From positions 1 to 64,000 of IMG/VR virus record IMGVR_UViG_3300027832_000010: DNA of 64,000 bases; one strand, written 5' to 3'. Both the position numbers and the translations under genes were made by a program. Source of the DNA: a virus. The notes beneath the pieces were generated by a model, which worked only from the letters and a program-made list of their open reading frames with translations, was not told where the DNA came from and made no database searches. This document shows, one piece after another, positions 1 to 7,218 of this stretch. Every line of letters starts with the position of its first letter. The stretch's first letter is position 1.

Positions 1-3
1 TGA

Positions 4-66
4 TTCTCTTTTCTTCTCTTTTCTTCTCTTTTCTTCTTCTTTTCTTCTTCTTTTCTTCTTCTTTTC
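4..66. repeat. Polypyrimidine tandem repeat
   Basis: Three perfect 10-bp units (TTCTCTTTTC, 4-33) are followed by three perfect 11-bp units (TTCTTCTTTTC, 34-66), then a looser T/C run to about 80. One strand is all pyrimidine, so a triplex or slippage-prone structure is possible. The minus strand is open through the repeat in at least one frame and would read as Lys/Arg/Glu, but no start or stop signal shows it to be coding. Confidence 0.85.
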
Positions 67-362
67 TTTATTCTTTATTTTAAACAGCTTTTTAAAAATA
101 CACCGAGTGCAAATCACCACCTCACTTCTGTAAGTACTTCACCTACATTTTTTACGCAGCAATTTTTTTAACTTGCAAATACCCATTTCGGACCTGCTGC
201 TTAATCCTATAAATATTAGTATGCTTGCTACGCTTACACTTACCACAGTTCAATTATACTTCTTATTAGGTACAGCGTGGGGTGCTGGTTACAATACTTC
301 TAGCATGGATAGGTTCGAAGTTGTAAATTTTTTGCGCACAATTTTTTTACTTGCGCAATATG

Positions 363-389
363 AGTTCTACTAGTTCTACTAGTTCTACT
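363..389. repeat. Three 9-bp direct repeats
   Basis: The unit AGTTCTACT occurs three times head to tail without mismatch and is followed by a partial unit (AGT). The arrangement is iteron-like, but there is no replication initiator gene nearby in this window, so the role is unknown. Confidence 0.8.
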
Positions 390-502
390 AGTGCAGTACT
401 ACGCTTTAGTGTAATATCAAACTCTGTGTACAGCTGAATACTTGCATAGTTTTATTTAACCTCGCACCACAGTGAGTCGCAGACGATAGTCAAGCGAGCT
501 GT

Positions 503-521
503 CAGACTGCTGGGCAGTCTG
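503..521 (+). terminator. 8-bp hairpin abutting a late promoter
   Basis: CAGACTGC (503-510) pairs perfectly with GCAGTCTG (514-521) around a 3-nt TGG loop. No T-run follows on the plus strand; the TATAAATA box begins two bases later. It could insulate the downstream gene from upstream transcription, or be a structure at the promoter edge. Confidence 0.4.
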
Positions 522-522
522 T

Positions 523-530
523 TATAAATA
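523..530 (+). promoter_or_regulatory. Late promoter TATAAATA, 5 nt before ATG
   Basis: A perfect T4-type late promoter box at 523-530 is followed by TCTAT and the ATG at 536. In T4 the box spans about -13 to -6, so transcription should begin at or next to the A of the start codon. Confidence 0.75.
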
Positions 531-535
531 TCTAT

Positions 536-778
536 ATGATCTACACATGGTTAGTTACTGTTGAGCGCAAGGATACAGATGCTTTTAAGTATGCACGATT
601 GGGCAAGGTACAGCACACTAGAGTAGAGTTAAGCTATATGGGATTCAAGTTGTACACACTAGAAGACTACTATACGTTTATAGCTGCTCATCATCGTGAG
701 TCAATGATCACACTAGCACAGCTTCAATTGGATTATATAAGATGTATGCACTACGATTCAACTACAAAGATAGTCTAG
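536..778 (+). CDS. Small hypothetical protein behind a late promoter
   Basis: An 80-residue protein of unknown function. The main support for it being a gene is the perfect TATAAATA box ending six bases before its ATG, the same geometry as at several certain genes in this window. It has no Shine-Dalgarno sequence, which fits a leaderless message. The protein is mixed in composition, rich in Tyr and His, with no signal peptide or membrane segment and no motif I recognise. The next frame overlaps it by 37 nt. Confidence 0.5.
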   Translation: MIYTWLVTVERKDTDAFKYARLGKVQHTRVELSYMGFKLYTLEDYYTFIAAHHRESMITLAQLQLDYIRCMHYDSTTKIV

Positions 779-957
779 AACCTATACTCTGTGACACTCA
801 CACGTTCACGGCTGGGGTGACACTGTACATACGTGGCATACACACTGTACAGTTGGACAGCTCTACACTAGAGTTTGAGTCAGCTAGTCAGCGTACCTAT
901 GCTGTACTGTTGTTGAGTGCAAGCACAGTGTATACGGTTAGTGTAGTTGAGGCATAG
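742..957 (+). CDS. Possible small hypothetical protein
   Basis: A 71-residue frame overlapping the end of the preceding gene in another frame. The predicted protein alternates hydrophobic and polar residues, as in a small beta-rich domain, but there is no recognisable family and no clear ribosome binding site. The overlap would allow translational coupling. It may be a chance frame. Confidence 0.3.
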   Translation: MYALRFNYKDSLEPILCDTHTFTAGVTLYIRGIHTVQLDSSTLEFESASQRTYAVLLLSASTVYTVSVVEA

Positions 958-1109
958 TGCATAAAGACTCATCTTTTGTTCTACCGTTGTTTAACGCCGA
1001 AAGCAACACGGCGGAATGTGCTTGTACGCATGGTTGAGTAGTTTCTTTTTATGCACTAGCACAGTGTACACGTATAGCGGCTAGTGAATATATGCGTAGT
1101 TTAAGATGT

Positions 1110-1151
1110 AAAAAATCTGCGTTCAACGCTTCGCGCAAGAATAATCTTGCG
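1110..1151 (-). terminator. Terminator after gp41
   Basis: Reading the minus strand downstream of the gp41 stop (1174), a perfect 7-bp stem CGCAAGA/TCTTGCG (1151-1134) is followed by a second small hairpin GCGTT-GA-ACGC (1129-1119) and a run of six T. The copies of GCGAAGCG around it are also self-complementary. This fits a Rho-independent end for the helicase transcript. Confidence 0.6.
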
Positions 1152-1173
1152 TTGGCGCTTCGCGCTTGTGTTC

Positions 1174-2592
1174 TTAATCTGTGTTGATGTTGTTGATAAA
1201 CTGTTTGAGCAGGGTGCTATTGGTCTCACCGCGCACCTTTGGAGCGTTGGCACCGTCAGCCGGATCTTCTTTTGCAGTGCTGTTGCGCTTGAGTGCATTT
1301 ACAATTGCATTGCCACTACTGGTATTTGAATAGTTGTTCTCACCTTCGTCGTCTTGATCACAGTCAATAATACGCAGTGTGTCTACATCAAAGCCTAGAT
1401 CAATTTTTTGTCCTACACCTGAACTGTTACGTGTCTTCATCAGCTGTAGCTGATAGCGACTACGCTCACGCATTGCACGACTTGTAAAGATACCAAACAC
1501 GTTGTCTGCTGTTTGAATCTTACTAAGTCCACCTGAGATATGACTGTGATCGAATTCAATTTCTTCTACAGCTCCACGATTCAACTGTGCTGCTGTAACA
1601 AACACTGTCTTCAATTCCATTGCTAGGTTACGCAGTTCTTCTGATACATACTTGTCTTTGATGTACAAGTTCTCTGCGCTTACTTTCATACTTGCAGGCA
1701 TCAACAAATCCAAATAGTCCAACAACAGTACATCAACATGTCGGCTGGTCTTAATCTCGTATTCTTTGATATAGCTGCGAATATCGTTTGCAGTCTTACC
1801 TGAAGGCATGTACTTGACCTGTATAGCACCGCTCTTCTTGCCGATCATTTTTACTTTAAGTTCAACGTCGTCAATCTGTTTAAAGATCTCACGTGTGCTA
1901 ATACCAGTTAACATACTGTCGATACGCATACTCACTAGACTCTCTGCAAGCTCTAGTGTTATGTACAACACATTCATGCCCTTCAATGCCATGTTAACAC
2001 CGATGTTGGCTAAGAACAAACTCTTACCTGCACCTGATCCACCTGCAAAGATGTTAAGCTCGCCTCTGTTGAAGCCACCAAACAATTTCTTGTCCATAGC
2101 AGCCCAACCAGTGCTCACCTGTCCGTTTGTATCTTTAATCGCTTCAAGTCGTTTGCGTGGATCAGCAAAGTAGTCTGTACCTAAATCTTTTTGCAATCCA
2201 ATCTGTACTGCCTTCTTAACTAGATCCTCAACTGGACCATATTCGCCCTTCTCCAGTAAGTCGGCACTCTTAAGGATAGCTGCTTCAAGTGCTTTGTGTC
2301 TTGAGAATGTTTCAAACTCTGCCAGCAGCCAATCATAATGATTCTCTTGCAACATCCCTGGATTTTTTAAATCAGTATTAGTTGCTGCATTGATCATTTC
2401 AAATGTAGGCAGCGCATTATGATCAGTTACGTAATCATTAAGAAACTTTGCTGCTGGAGCAAGCCTACGATCAAATGCATCTGGATCAAATACAGCTTGG
2501 CAGCGTACGAAGCTCTCTGCATCAGTAAGCATCATTTCAAGATATACTCGTTGTATATCATAACCATAGTTTGTGTTTTGTCTAGTTGCCAT
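1174..2592 (-). CDS. gp41: Replicative DNA helicase (T4 gp41 / DnaB family)
   Basis: A 472-residue hexameric 5'-3' helicase that unwinds the fork and recruits the gp61 primase. The N-terminal half (about 1-140) is helical like the DnaB primase-interaction domain; the RecA-like motor follows with Walker A GGSGAGKS near residue 180, a Walker B-like VDVLLLDYLD, and a late Gln-containing motif TAAQLNRG. Length matches T4 gp41 (475). The open frame extends 12 codons further to a TTG, but that TTG is the first part of the TTGACA -35 box and the intervening codons are the promoter, so ATG 2592 is chosen. The primase gene lies upstream on the same strand. Confidence 0.93.
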   Translation of the reverse strand: MATRQNTNYGYDIQRVYLEMMLTDAESFVRCQAVFDPDAFDRRLAPAAKFLNDYVTDHNALPTFEMINAATNTDLKNPGMLQENHYDWLLAEFETFSRHKALEAAILKSADLLEKGEYGPVEDLVKKAVQIGLQKDLGTDYFADPRKRLEAIKDTNGQVSTGWAAMDKKLFGGFNRGELNIFAGGSGAGKSLFLANIGVNMALKGMNVLYITLELAESLVSMRIDSMLTGISTREIFKQIDDVELKVKMIGKKSGAIQVKYMPSGKTANDIRSYIKEYEIKTSRHVDVLLLDYLDLLMPASMKVSAENLYIKDKYVSEELRNLAMELKTVFVTAAQLNRGAVEEIEFDHSHISGGLSKIQTADNVFGIFTSRAMRERSRYQLQLMKTRNSSGVGQKIDLGFDVDTLRIIDCDQDDEGENNYSNTSSGNAIVNALKRNSTAKEDPADGANAPKVRGETNSTLLKQFINNINTD

Positions 2593-2598
2593 ATTACT

Positions 2599-2628
2599 AT
2601 TATACTGCCGTATGCCAGGTGTTGTCAA
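2599..2628 (-). promoter_or_regulatory. Sigma70-type promoter of gp41, leaderless geometry
   Basis: Minus strand TTGACA (2628-2623), 18-bp spacer, TATAAT (2604-2599), then six bases and the ATG at 2592. Both hexamers are perfect consensus. The start point is predicted at the A of ATG. No Shine-Dalgarno can exist between the -10 box and the start codon. Confidence 0.85.
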
Positions 2629-2767
2629 GAATTATTTTTTGTTTTGTTTGTGCTAGCACTGCGCCTACGCAACTACCAGGGTCACCTGGGTTCTGCGGAA
2701 CATGTATACTATTCCACATAGGCTGAATCTTATCAACTGCTTGCCGATTCAGTGCGCCACCGCCTGC
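2600..2767 (-). pseudogene. C-terminal remnant of a NodU-type carbamoyltransferase
   Basis: One minus-strand frame reads a 55-residue tail carrying AGGGALN, then IHVPQNPGDPG and GAVLAQ, matching in order the glycine-rich AGGxALN and the I-PxxPGDxG-GA motifs of the carbamoyltransferase family (NodU/HypF-like). The frame is closed upstream by two stops and has no start. Its stop codon lies inside the -10 box of the gp41 promoter, so the remnant's end was either retained as promoter sequence or already contained it. The identification rests on motif recall, not on a search. Confidence 0.6.
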
Positions 2768-2816
2768 TGTTCTTTATATTCAGTGTAGGGCCATGTGATG
2801 AATGCCCAAATCTTTT

Positions 2817-3803
2817 TTAAGTAAACCATTTCTTTGCTCTCAATCTAATTTTAAGTGGGCTAGTTTCAGCAGCACTAGCAATGCTGTATAATGTATATAG
2901 TCTGCCGTACTTAGCCACAGCGTCACCGATATCGTTAATGTCAGCATCCCATTCCGGTAAGCTAACACCCCATCCGCGTTCGATAGCAGCTTCAATTAGT
3001 TTGCTACCTGCCTTGTCTCTGTCTGGTACAACATAAATGTCTTTAGCTAGTCTATTAATTAGCAGTGCTTGTTGATCGCCAATTTCACTTCCGGTTAGCG
3101 CACATCCGTCTATGTGAATAGCGTCTACTTGGCCTTCGCATACAATAGCAAACACCTTGTTATGACCTTGCTCGTCTAGTCCGTATACGTACCCGGGCTG
3201 TGTTTCTGTAAGGTATTTGGGCTGTTTGTCTGCTATAATAGTTCTAGCAGACCATCCTACAATACGTTTCTCGTAGTAGAACGGAATGATCAGTCTGTCA
3301 CGATAGCCCAAGCTAGGACTCCAATAGTAATCTGTATCATCTAAGTTTAAGTTGCGTGCAGCCATGTATTCTAAGATAGCCATACTAAATTTATTAAACT
3401 CAGTAATATCTGATACCTTAACAGCATCGGGCGGTAATGGTACAGTTTCAAATGTAGGAATATCAATCTTACGTTGCTTTACTTCTACACCTTCATTGAT
3501 GCGCATTACATCTAGTGTTAGCTTGTTGATTGCATCATCAGGTGCACCTAACCAAACAAGTAGCCGACGCAGTCCTTTGCTAACACCGCGCCCGGGTTGC
3601 CAGCTGGCTTTGAATCCACAGTTAAAGCAATGGAAGCTAACAGTATCACCTTCTGAGATAAGTCCGCCGCGACCTCTAGTGTCAGCAGTGTTGCCGTTGT
3701 GATGACAGCAGGGCGCATTTCTTGACATCCAACCGCTTGGTGTAGTTTTTACTTTACTACCTTGTGTATAATATGCAATTAATACATCCGAAACTATTGA
3801 CAT
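2817..3803 (-). CDS. gp61: DNA primase (T4 gp61 family)
   Basis: A 328-residue primase that lays RNA primers with the gp41 helicase. The N-terminus has a zinc-binding module with APCCHH near residue 31 and CFNC near 59. The central Toprim-type core shows VCEGQVDAIH near 221 and VPDRDKAG near 258, giving the catalytic acidic residues. Length is close to T4 gp61 (342). The start at 3803 has GAGG a few bases upstream. Immediately upstream, and abutting the start with its own stop codon, lies an endonuclease remnant, and beyond that a second copy of the first six codons (MSIVSD) under a strong promoter. Confidence 0.9.
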   Translation of the reverse strand: MSIVSDVLIAYYTQGSKVKTTPSGWMSRNAPCCHHNGNTADTRGRGGLISEGDTVSFHCFNCGFKASWQPGRGVSKGLRRLLVWLGAPDDAINKLTLDVMRINEGVEVKQRKIDIPTFETVPLPPDAVKVSDITEFNKFSMAILEYMAARNLNLDDTDYYWSPSLGYRDRLIIPFYYEKRIVGWSARTIIADKQPKYLTETQPGYVYGLDEQGHNKVFAIVCEGQVDAIHIDGCALTGSEIGDQQALLINRLAKDIYVVPDRDKAGSKLIEAAIERGWGVSLPEWDADINDIGDAVAKYGRLYTLYSIASAAETSPLKIRLRAKKWFT

Positions 3804-4001
3804 TTAATCCTCAATTATCCGCACTTGCCATCCATCTTTTGACGGCTTGTTATTTCTAATAGTATTATACAGTTTATAATAAGGATAATTATTATCCTTG
3901 CACCATCCTCTAAATGATTTTACAACTTCTGTATGACCGTCTGGAAATGTTACTTCATATGTTTTTGACTTTTTAAGCCAGGCAAGTGTGTTGTTATAAT
4001 G
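3804..4001 (-). pseudogene. C-terminal remnant of a homing endonuclease
   Basis: The 65-residue open frame has the pattern YEVTFPDGHTEVVKSF...FRGWCKDNNYPYYKLYNTI, which resembles the C-terminal DNA-recognition repeats of phage GIY-YIG and HNH homing endonucleases. It has no start codon and no catalytic domain. Its TAA directly precedes the primase ATG. The body of the endonuclease appears deleted, leaving the tail between two versions of the primase 5' end. Confidence 0.55.
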
Positions 4002-4018
4002 TCAGAAACAATACTCAT
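3950..4018 (-). pseudogene. Orphan copy of the primase start
   Basis: A 22-codon frame begins MSIVSDII, the same first six residues as the primase at 3803, then diverges and stops. Four of those six codons differ between the copies only by synonymous changes, so they are not a recent duplication. This copy sits behind the sigma70-type promoter and is probably the original 5' end of the primase gene, cut off by endonuclease insertion. Confidence 0.6.
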
Positions 4019-4024
4019 GCTATT

Positions 4025-4053
4025 ATTATAGCATTAATGTATCCATGTGTCAA
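4025..4053 (-). promoter_or_regulatory. Sigma70-type promoter of the primase unit, leaderless geometry
   Basis: Minus strand TTGACA (4053-4048), 17-bp spacer, TATAAT (4030-4025), six bases, then ATG at 4018. It faces the orphan primase start and presumably drives the primase itself by read-through. It lies just outside the end of the glycosyltransferase gene. Confidence 0.85.
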
Positions 4054-4803
4054 TCAGTTTTGGAGTATTTTTTTACCAGAAAATGTATTAAAGCCTTGGC
4101 CTTCGTACTTGTCGTTTCCTGCTAGATGCACAAGGATCTTCTTTACAACTGGATTAGTAAAGACTCCTCTAAATTTTCCGCCAGCAAGATCTCTAACTTG
4201 ATATCCTCTACGCTCGTGCAGTATAGCAAACCAAAAACCGTCCCAGCTCTTAGGAAGTTCAAATATTTCGCCAGTGTCGTATGCACTAGTAATATGTTCT
4301 TTTAGGTCACCTATTTGTTCATGATGCTTGTTGAATATAAGTAATCCAGTTTCATAGTGTGCCATACCTTTTAGTCTTTCAAAGTGTACACTAAACAAAC
4401 ATTTTTCTGATAATGATTCTAATGCCCCTGGATGGACATTGTTTATAGTATAAGTGTCTCCGTCTAAGTATATAAGATAATCGTGATTGCTGTGTAATGC
4501 ATGTTCGATTGCATAAACTTTATGACACCACTTTACTGTCTTTTCTATTTTATGAATTAACTTTTTGTTAGTTTCTGATTCAAGACTAATGTTACAATTT
4601 TTTTTAAATGCAAGTAACTTTGGACTTACGTCATTTAGATTAATTATTTCAATCCTTGGATCGTCAACTACTAAATTATGCTCAGCATATATTCGTAATG
4701 TGTATCCACTAGCTGGCCAATACTGTTGCCAAGTCTCAATTAATTTTTTCCCATACAAGTAGTAACCGTCTTCTGAAAACGTAGTTATAACTAGAGTAGA
4801 CAT
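4054..4803 (-). CDS. Glycosyltransferase-like protein
   Basis: A 249-residue GT-A-like protein, probably transferring a sugar from a nucleotide-sugar donor. It begins LVITTFSEDGYYLYGKKL, has YLIYLDGDTYTI near residue 101, in which the DxD (DGD) would bind metal and donor, and ends with WDGFWFAILHE. It is a paralogue of the protein at 14891-15736, which shares the TTF-EG--YG opening and the VWMDADSY motif. It follows the virion protein at 4804 directly (stop and start adjacent). A role in decorating the virion or host surface is inferred. Confidence 0.7.
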   Translation of the reverse strand: MSTLVITTFSEDGYYLYGKKLIETWQQYWPASGYTLRIYAEHNLVVDDPRIEIINLNDVSPKLLAFKKNCNISLESETNKKLIHKIEKTVKWCHKVYAIEHALHSNHDYLIYLDGDTYTINNVHPGALESLSEKCLFSVHFERLKGMAHYETGLLIFNKHHEQIGDLKEHITSAYDTGEIFELPKSWDGFWFAILHERRGYQVRDLAGGKFRGVFTNPVVKKILVHLAGNDKYEGQGFNTFSGKKILQN

Positions 4804-5586
4804 TTAATTCCTTATTAAAATTTTTGTTATTTTATCTGCAGGATCTGCTGATGCTTGGAATCTTACAAAACTAAACACTCCGTTAAAGTTTACAGGTGTA
4901 GGTTCTGTTTCAGTTCCGACAAGTGTTATAGTTGTAATGTCTGTCCAAACTGTTGTGCCGGTAACTTGATTTTCTAACGTAGCTTGGACAACTACATTAC
5001 CAATATAACTGTCAGTGTATACTACAGCAGTATGTAATGCATCGTTGCCGTTTATACCTGGCTGTGCGTTAGTTGATTCGCTATTCCATACACTATTATC
5101 TTCAGTAAAAGTAATAATGCTAGTTGCGGCTGCGGGCCCTGGAAATGCTGTTTCACTTACATAGATCGTTCCGTTCATTCCAAAATTAGTATTTGAATAA
5201 GTTAACACTGGAACATTAGTGGTGTTGTCTATAAGGTGTACGTTGTAAGAAAGATATTGTTGATCAATGTTTAATAGATCGTTGTCAGTAACTGTAACTT
5301 TGAATAGTCCTCTAGTAGGAGCGCTATCGTCGCCGGTAATAAGTTCGCCGTTGTGTTCAATTACTAATAATCTATTTTCATCAAACGCTTGGAACTTGGG
5401 TGTATAGTTTGTAATGTCAATTGGCTTTTGATCAGCATTGAGTATTTTAAAATCAAGCACATTGTCAATGCCTCTATATACGTTTATATGTCTTTGATAC
5501 ACTGGTCTGTACTCCGTAATGAATCCTGCGTCATTAGTAATAATGGTCGTTCTGTTATTGACTAAATATCTAGGTGTTAATTGCAT
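4804..5586 (-). CDS. Putative virion protein
   Basis: A 260-residue beta-rich protein with no catalytic motif, rich in Thr, Asn, Ile and Val. Composition and the late promoter immediately before its ATG suggest a structural role, for example a tail or decoration protein. The sequence NNRTTIITNDAGFITEYRPVY at the start and FSFVRFQASADPADKI near the end (residues about 237-252) recall virion proteins of marine myoviruses, but I cannot name the family. It precedes the glycosyltransferase at 4054 in the same unit. Confidence 0.6.
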   Translation of the reverse strand: MQLTPRYLVNNRTTIITNDAGFITEYRPVYQRHINVYRGIDNVLDFKILNADQKPIDITNYTPKFQAFDENRLLVIEHNGELITGDDSAPTRGLFKVTVTDNDLLNIDQQYLSYNVHLIDNTTNVPVLTYSNTNFGMNGTIYVSETAFPGPAAATSIITFTEDNSVWNSESTNAQPGINGNDALHTAVVYTDSYIGNVVVQATLENQVTGTTVWTDITTITLVGTETEPTPVNFNGVFSFVRFQASADPADKITKILIRN

Positions 5587-5590
5587 CTAG

Positions 5591-5598
5591 TATTTATC
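5591..5598 (-). promoter_or_regulatory. Late promoter GATAAATA, 4 nt before ATG
   Basis: Minus-strand GATAAATA (5598-5591) followed by CTAG and ATG at 5586. The predicted start lies within one base of the start codon, so the message is probably leaderless. Confidence 0.7.
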
Positions 5599-5605
5599 GA
5601 GAAAT

Positions 5606-5974
5606 ATGTTATTAAAAGATATTGAAAACAACTTCCCCTTTATCAGCGTAGTCACTTATGGTGGCAACGAGTACGTCGGCATCATTGCAAATCAAGATGC
5701 ATATATAACCAGCATGTATATATTCACCTCGTTAAAGACTAACTTAGAGAAGGAAGCATTTTTAGAAATGGGCAATGTTTGGTGGTGGGAGTCAAATAGG
5801 ATGCTGCCTATAAACATTTTCCTAATAAAAGAAATGCAGGCATTTAGTTATGCAATGATGACTATGAACAGCAAGGATGTTAGAGTAACAATAGGACCGT
5901 GTGTTAATCTAAACGATCTAAATTTTAAACGTATCAAACGTAAAAGTGTACAGCTGATACGCAAAGTTAGGTAG
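5606..5974 (+). CDS. Conserved-looking hypothetical protein
   Basis: A 122-residue protein of unknown function, the only plus-strand gene between 1 and 37.7 kb with good coding character. It has an acidic, hydrophobic N-terminal part with WWWES near residue 52 and a basic C-terminus (KRIKRKSVQLIRKVR) that could bind nucleic acid. No membrane segment. Its end overlaps the end of the convergent gene at 5967 by 8 nt. Confidence 0.6.
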   Translation: MLLKDIENNFPFISVVTYGGNEYVGIIANQDAYITSMYIFTSLKTNLEKEAFLEMGNVWWWESNRMLPINIFLIKEMQAFSYAMMTMNSKDVRVTIGPCVNLNDLNFKRIKRKSVQLIRKVR

Positions 5975-6524
5975 ACAACTGTTCGCATATTAAATTCATG
6001 TGTACAACACAAGCTGCTGCGTAGGCAATACCGTGGGCCTTCTTAAAGTAATACTCGCCGTTGGTCGGCTTAGTCCAAACTCCCTGCATTATCTTTCCCC
6101 AGCTTTCGTTCGCTAGATGTCTCTTGGCTGGACGAATGATCGCCAGCGTCGCTGCTAACTGTGATACCGATGTAGGTTTCAATTGCTTCAATAGTGCGCC
6201 GTGGCCGTTCAGATGAAATACTTTTTCGCTGAAGTCCTCGTGCTCCAATAGTTGCCATAGTGGTTCCTTCTCCATTAATTCTGTTAAATGTGTTTCGTCT
6301 CTAACATCTTTATAGATGCTGACGTTTAGAAAGTCTAGTTTAAAGTAGCCACGTTCTTCAGCAGTCTTGTAGTCAACGGTGGCTAAGTTGTCTACAGGGT
6401 TGTGTGGAATTTCAGTTGCATAGACTCCTGTGTTATGCTTCTTGTCTGAGTCAAGTTTAGCAACACGGTGCTTGAGTTGTGCAAGCACAATTGTTCTGTC
6501 AGCAAAGTCTATATCAATATCCAT
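5967..6524 (-). CDS. Miniature DNA polymerase III alpha-like protein
   Basis: A 185-residue protein carrying isolated fragments of the bacterial C-family polymerase. MDIDIDFADR at the very start resembles the DnaE motif with two catalytic Asp (PDFDVDF in E. coli), HNTGVYATEIPHNPV resembles the NxGVHAxG region, and FKLDFLNV near residue 80 resembles KFDFLGL, which holds the third catalytic Asp. KAHGIAYA near 165 resembles the H-AYA segment. The full polymerase is over 1,100 residues, so most domains are absent. T4-like phages use a B-family polymerase, so this is not the replicase; a role as a nuclease, repair or regulatory protein is open. Confidence 0.55.
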   Translation of the reverse strand: MDIDIDFADRTIVLAQLKHRVAKLDSDKKHNTGVYATEIPHNPVDNLATVDYKTAEERGYFKLDFLNVSIYKDVRDETHLTELMEKEPLWQLLEHEDFSEKVFHLNGHGALLKQLKPTSVSQLAATLAIIRPAKRHLANESWGKIMQGVWTKPTNGEYYFKKAHGIAYAAACVVHMNLICEQLST

Positions 6525-6605
6525 TTACGCCTCCTTGCACTTTGCGCCGTGCCAACGCAAATAATTTTGTTTTGTTATTTGCTTTCCGCAATGCTCGCAA
6601 ATCAG
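6525..6605 (-). pseudogene. Zinc-ribbon tail, probably an endonuclease remnant
   Basis: In frame with, and just after, the stop of the nucleotidyltransferase gene, a roughly 26-codon frame without ATG reads ICEHCGKQ...NYLRWHGAKCKE. The CxxC...RWHxxxC pattern is typical of the C-terminal zinc module of phage GIY-YIG/HNH homing endonucleases. Its TAA directly precedes the ATG of the Pol III-like gene, the same arrangement as at the primase. It could be translated by read-through or reinitiation, but is more likely a relic. Confidence 0.45.
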
Positions 6606-6608
6606 GCA

Positions 6609-7022
6609 TTATAGTTTACCTTGTTCTCTTAGTTGTGCTCTAATTTGTGTAGCACTTATATTATGTATCTCTTCGCCTAGGTCATGTTGCGTAAATGTAT
6701 ATCCTACGCCACGACCATAACTAATATCTACAATGTTTGGTACTTGCATTATAACATATTCGTTGTTATATGTAAAGCCCTCATTAAACAATGCAGCAAT
6801 AATATTATTCTTTACAGTTTCAAATTCAAAAGGATTGTCGTCTTGTTTTGTTGCAGTTCTATCAGCGCCAGCGTCAGTTCCAACAATGCCGCCAACATCA
6901 CGAATTTGAATACAAACTTGTCCAGTCTCTAGCAATGCTTTTTTAAATAGTGCAGTGTGGCCAGGATGCCAAGGTTGCCATCTTCCTAGCATCTGTGTTG
7001 TAGGTTTTTTATAATCAAACAT
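6609..7022 (-). CDS. Nucleotidyltransferase (HxGH family)
   Basis: A 137-residue enzyme of the cytidylyltransferase/NMNAT fold that joins a nucleoside monophosphate to a phosphate-bearing substrate. The signature GRWQPWHPGHTALF (about residues 13-26) supplies the HxGH motif, and ISATQIRAQLR near the C-terminus matches the second signature, ISxTxIR. Its start overlaps the end of the DUF2061 gene by 8 nt, and that gene overlaps the kinase, so the three are translationally coupled. Substrate is unknown; NMN, a sugar phosphate or sulfate-type chemistry are candidates. Confidence 0.8.
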   Translation of the reverse strand: MFDYKKPTTQMLGRWQPWHPGHTALFKKALLETGQVCIQIRDVGGIVGTDAGADRTATKQDDNPFEFETVKNNIIAALFNEGFTYNNEYVIMQVPNIVDISYGRGVGYTFTQHDLGEEIHNISATQIRAQLREQGKL

Positions 7023-7218
7023 TTTGTCCCCAAGTTATTTTATTCCAAATTCTTTCATGAGCATAATATAACAAGGTATTTGCAACAAGCTGAATTAATG
7101 CAATAGATCCCGCTGCGGTAATATTTCCTAATATCAAATATGAAATTACAAACGTTGCGCCGCTTCCTGTGAACCTCCAAGTAATTGTTTTAGTAAGGCT
7201 TCGTTTATTTGAGTCCAT
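7015..7218 (-). CDS. DUF2061-like small membrane protein
   Basis: A 67-residue protein with the DUF2061 pattern: KRSLTKTITWRFTGSGATFVISYLI at residues about 4-28, then a second hydrophobic segment AAGSIALIQLVANTLLYYAHERIW. Two membrane helices are predicted by eye. It lies between a kinase and a nucleotidyltransferase, overlapping both, which suggests a common pathway acting near the membrane. Function is not established. Confidence 0.75.
   Translation of the reverse strand: MDSNKRSLTKTITWRFTGSGATFVISYLILGNITAAGSIALIQLVANTLLYYAHERIWNKITWGQNV

Larger units (their letters stand above)
1..522. other. Non-coding stretch
   Basis: No convincing gene was found. A 66-codon plus-strand frame at 173-373 starts with TTG, has no ribosome binding site and no recognisable domain. 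The stretch holds the polypyrimidine repeat, three 9-bp direct repeats at 363-389, and a GC-rich hairpin directly before a late promoter. It may be an intergenic control region or a boundary between gene modules. Confidence 0.5.

Noticed and set aside
173-373. 66-codon plus-strand frame
   Set aside because: TTG start, no ribosome site or promoter next to it, low-complexity hydrophobic composition, no family.
1147-1329. Plus-strand frame opposite the helicase C-terminus
   Set aside because: Shadow of the minus-strand gp41 gene.
2593-2628. Twelve-codon N-terminal extension of the gp41 helicase from TTG
   Set aside because: The TTG is the beginning of a perfect TTGACA -35 box and the codons translate the promoter; ATG 2592 follows the -10 box by six bases.
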